In this document: positions 22,488 through 23,676 of the stretch, piece after piece
How positions within the stretch are numbered: the stretch's first letter is position 1
Layout of the letters: every line of letters starts with the position of its first letter
IMG/VR virus record: IMGVR_UViG_3300002835_001103
Span: 1-23,676 of that record
Source of the DNA: a virus
DNA: 23,676 nucleotides
Strand: one strand, 5' to 3'
Made by a program: the position numbers and the translations under genes
Notes under the pieces: generated by a model
Database searches by the model: none
Told to the model about the DNA's origin: nothing
What the model saw: the letters and a program-made list of their open reading frames with translations, nothing else

Positions 22488-23676
22488 CGGAGAATTAGTT
22501 TTATTAAAAAACTGTAAAAAAATAAAAGGAGAGTATTATGTAAAAGGAATATCTTGTTTTTTAATTAACGATAAATGGTATAGTATTAATTCAGATAAAA
22601 TTTGGTATGACAATATAACAAAAATTTATAAAACAAAAAATAATAAAATTCGTAATTGTATGGCTTTAAAAAGTTTAAACCCTTACGAAATAGGTTATGT
22701 AGAAATAAACGATTATTATTTTTGTATAGGTATAAATAAATATGGTAATAAAATACTTTGTTCTGATTATAATATTTTTAAAAATGCTGGTTGGATAGAA
22801 CATGTTAATTTAGAGGAATGGCATGAAGAAGTTCCTGTAACAAATCCAATTAAAATTAATACTATAGGTTTTAATAAATTACCTGTAAAAAGCTACGTTA
22901 AAAATTTTATAGAAAGTTTTGGAAATAATCAAAATAATTTAAACATTAAAAGAAAATTTACTTTTAAAAATAATGTTTATAATATAGAAGATAGTAATAG
23001 TTTTGAAATATTAAAAGACAAGTATAATAATTTTAAAGTAGATTTAAGTAAAGATGTAAAACAAGCAGCTAAGTTAATTGGAGATATTAGTTTTGGTACA
23101 GAAATAGAAGTAAACAATGGTTCTATTCAACAATATTATCTTAATCAATTAGGTGTATATGTTTGCAAAGATGGTTCTATAGGTTATACTCCAGAGTTTG
23201 TAACAGTTCCTTATTCTGGAGCTAAAGGTTTGCAAAGTTTAAATAATTTATTTACTCATGTTAATAAAAGATGTGATGTAAATTACACTTGTAGTTTACA
23301 CTATCATATAGGCAATATAAGAACAGACAGAGAGTTTTTAGTAGGTTTGTATAAGTTAATAACTTATGTTCAAGAGGATCTATTTAAAATGCTTCCTTAC
23401 TATAAAAAGAATCCAGATGGAGTAAAAGAAAAGAATTATTGTAAAAAATTATCTAAATCTTTATATTCTTCTGTTCCTTATGTTAATTATAAACAATATG
23501 TAAACACTGTTTATTCTAAAATTCAAACATTTTTATTAGATAATGTATCACCAAGTCAAACTTATAATAGAAAAAATAAAATACATCCTAACGGAAAGGC
23601 TAAATGGAATTACCCTAGATATAACAATGTTAATTTTATTAATATGTTTATTAACAATAGGAATACTATCGAATTT
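22465..23676 (+). CDS. Amidoligase (Amidoligase_2, GCS-like), cut by window end
   Basis: 404 codons are visible and the frame is open at the window edge. Residues about 205-404 match the GCS-like Amidoligase_2 family: SFGTEIEV (E213, E215) for the first metal-binding strand, KDGSIGYTPEFV (D236, E244), CSLHYHIG (H279, H281) and RNTIEF (R399, E403) at the very end. The first 200 residues are Asn/Lys-rich and form an extra region I do not recognise (NGELVLLKNCKKIKGEYYVKG ...). Together with the COOH-NH2 ligase at 16708 it gives the locus two amidoligases of related fold. It overlaps the NTN-hydrolase gene by 23 bases. Confidence 0.82.
   Translation, partial: MKKVATYNGELVLLKNCKKIKGEYYVKGISCFLINDKWYSINSDKIWYDNITKIYKTKNNKIRNCMALKSLNPYEIGYVEINDYYFCIGINKYGNKILCSDYNIFKNAGWIEHVNLEEWHEEVPVTNPIKINTIGFNKLPVKSYVKNFIESFGNNQNNLNIKRKFTFKNNVYNIEDSNSFEILKDKYNNFKVDLSKDVKQAAKLIGDISFGTEIEVNNGSIQQYYLNQLGVYVCKDGSIGYTPEFVTVPYSGAKGLQSLNNLFTHVNKRCDVNYTCSLHYHIGNIRTDREFLVGLYKLITYVQEDLFKMLPYYKKNPDGVKEKNYCKKLSKSLYSSVPYVNYKQYVNTVYSKIQTFLLDNVSPSQTYNRKNKIHPNGKAKWNYPRYNNVNFINMFINNRNTIEF

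Noticed and set aside
1-23676. tRNA genes, CRISPR arrays, insertion sequences or an origin.
   Set aside because: I found no cloverleaf, no repeat-spacer series, no transposase, and the non-coding space is almost entirely the two introns and a terminator.

Overview
The window (about three quarters A+T) is a stretch of a tailed-phage genome, most likely a crAss-like (Crassvirales) or similar large phage of a Bacteroidota host. Four things point there. Gene starts lack Shine-Dalgarno sequences. The promoters I can see have the Bacteroidota form TTG-N19/20-TATATTTG. Genes are packed head to tail on the + strand with 1-30 base overlaps, often ATGA or TAATG. A whole phage replisome is present: DnaB-type helicase, family B polymerase, DnaG-type primase, an SSB-like protein and a P-loop recombination ATPase. 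TAA, TGA and TAG all end genes here, so the standard bacterial code applies.

Layout. 1-2100: small unrecognised genes, several with Cys pairs. 2085-3161: a small lipoprotein, a membrane-anchored glucosaminidase and an unknown gene. 3158-8145: replication block with a winged-helix protein, the helicase and a family B polymerase split by a group I intron (6172-7341) that carries a GIY-YIG homing endonuclease. 8149-9821: more small unknowns. 9824-11987: a PP2A-like phosphatase, two small proteins and a class I glutamine-amidotransferase-like hydrolase. 12008-13658: a Sak4-like ATPase and an SSB-like protein, opened by a clear promoter and closed by a textbook terminator (13681-13710). 13722-15388: primase and a uracil-DNA-glycosylase-fold protein with an altered active site.

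15392 to the window end is the most unusual part, a peptide/amide-bond metabolism cluster: gamma-glutamylcyclotransferase-like protein, unknown A, COOH-NH2 ligase (phiEco32 type), ATP-grasp ligase, unknown B, a second class I amidotransferase (split by another group I intron with an antisense HNH-type endonuclease), an NTN-hydrolase class II amidotransferase, and a second amidoligase running off the window. Three ligase-type enzymes with four hydrolase/cyclotransferase-type enzymes (counting the one at 11316) look like a pathway that builds and trims amide- or gamma-glutamyl-linked molecules or protein tags. The substrate is unknown.

Both introns interrupt codons for active-site motifs (polymerase motif B; the CRG nucleophile elbow of the amidotransferase). 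Both splice sites follow the U / omega-G rule and restore the protein motif exactly. Each intron endonuclease has its own host-type promoter. In the polymerase intron that promoter sits inside a perfect hairpin that also covers the endonuclease start codon, an arrangement resembling phage T4 I-TevI control.
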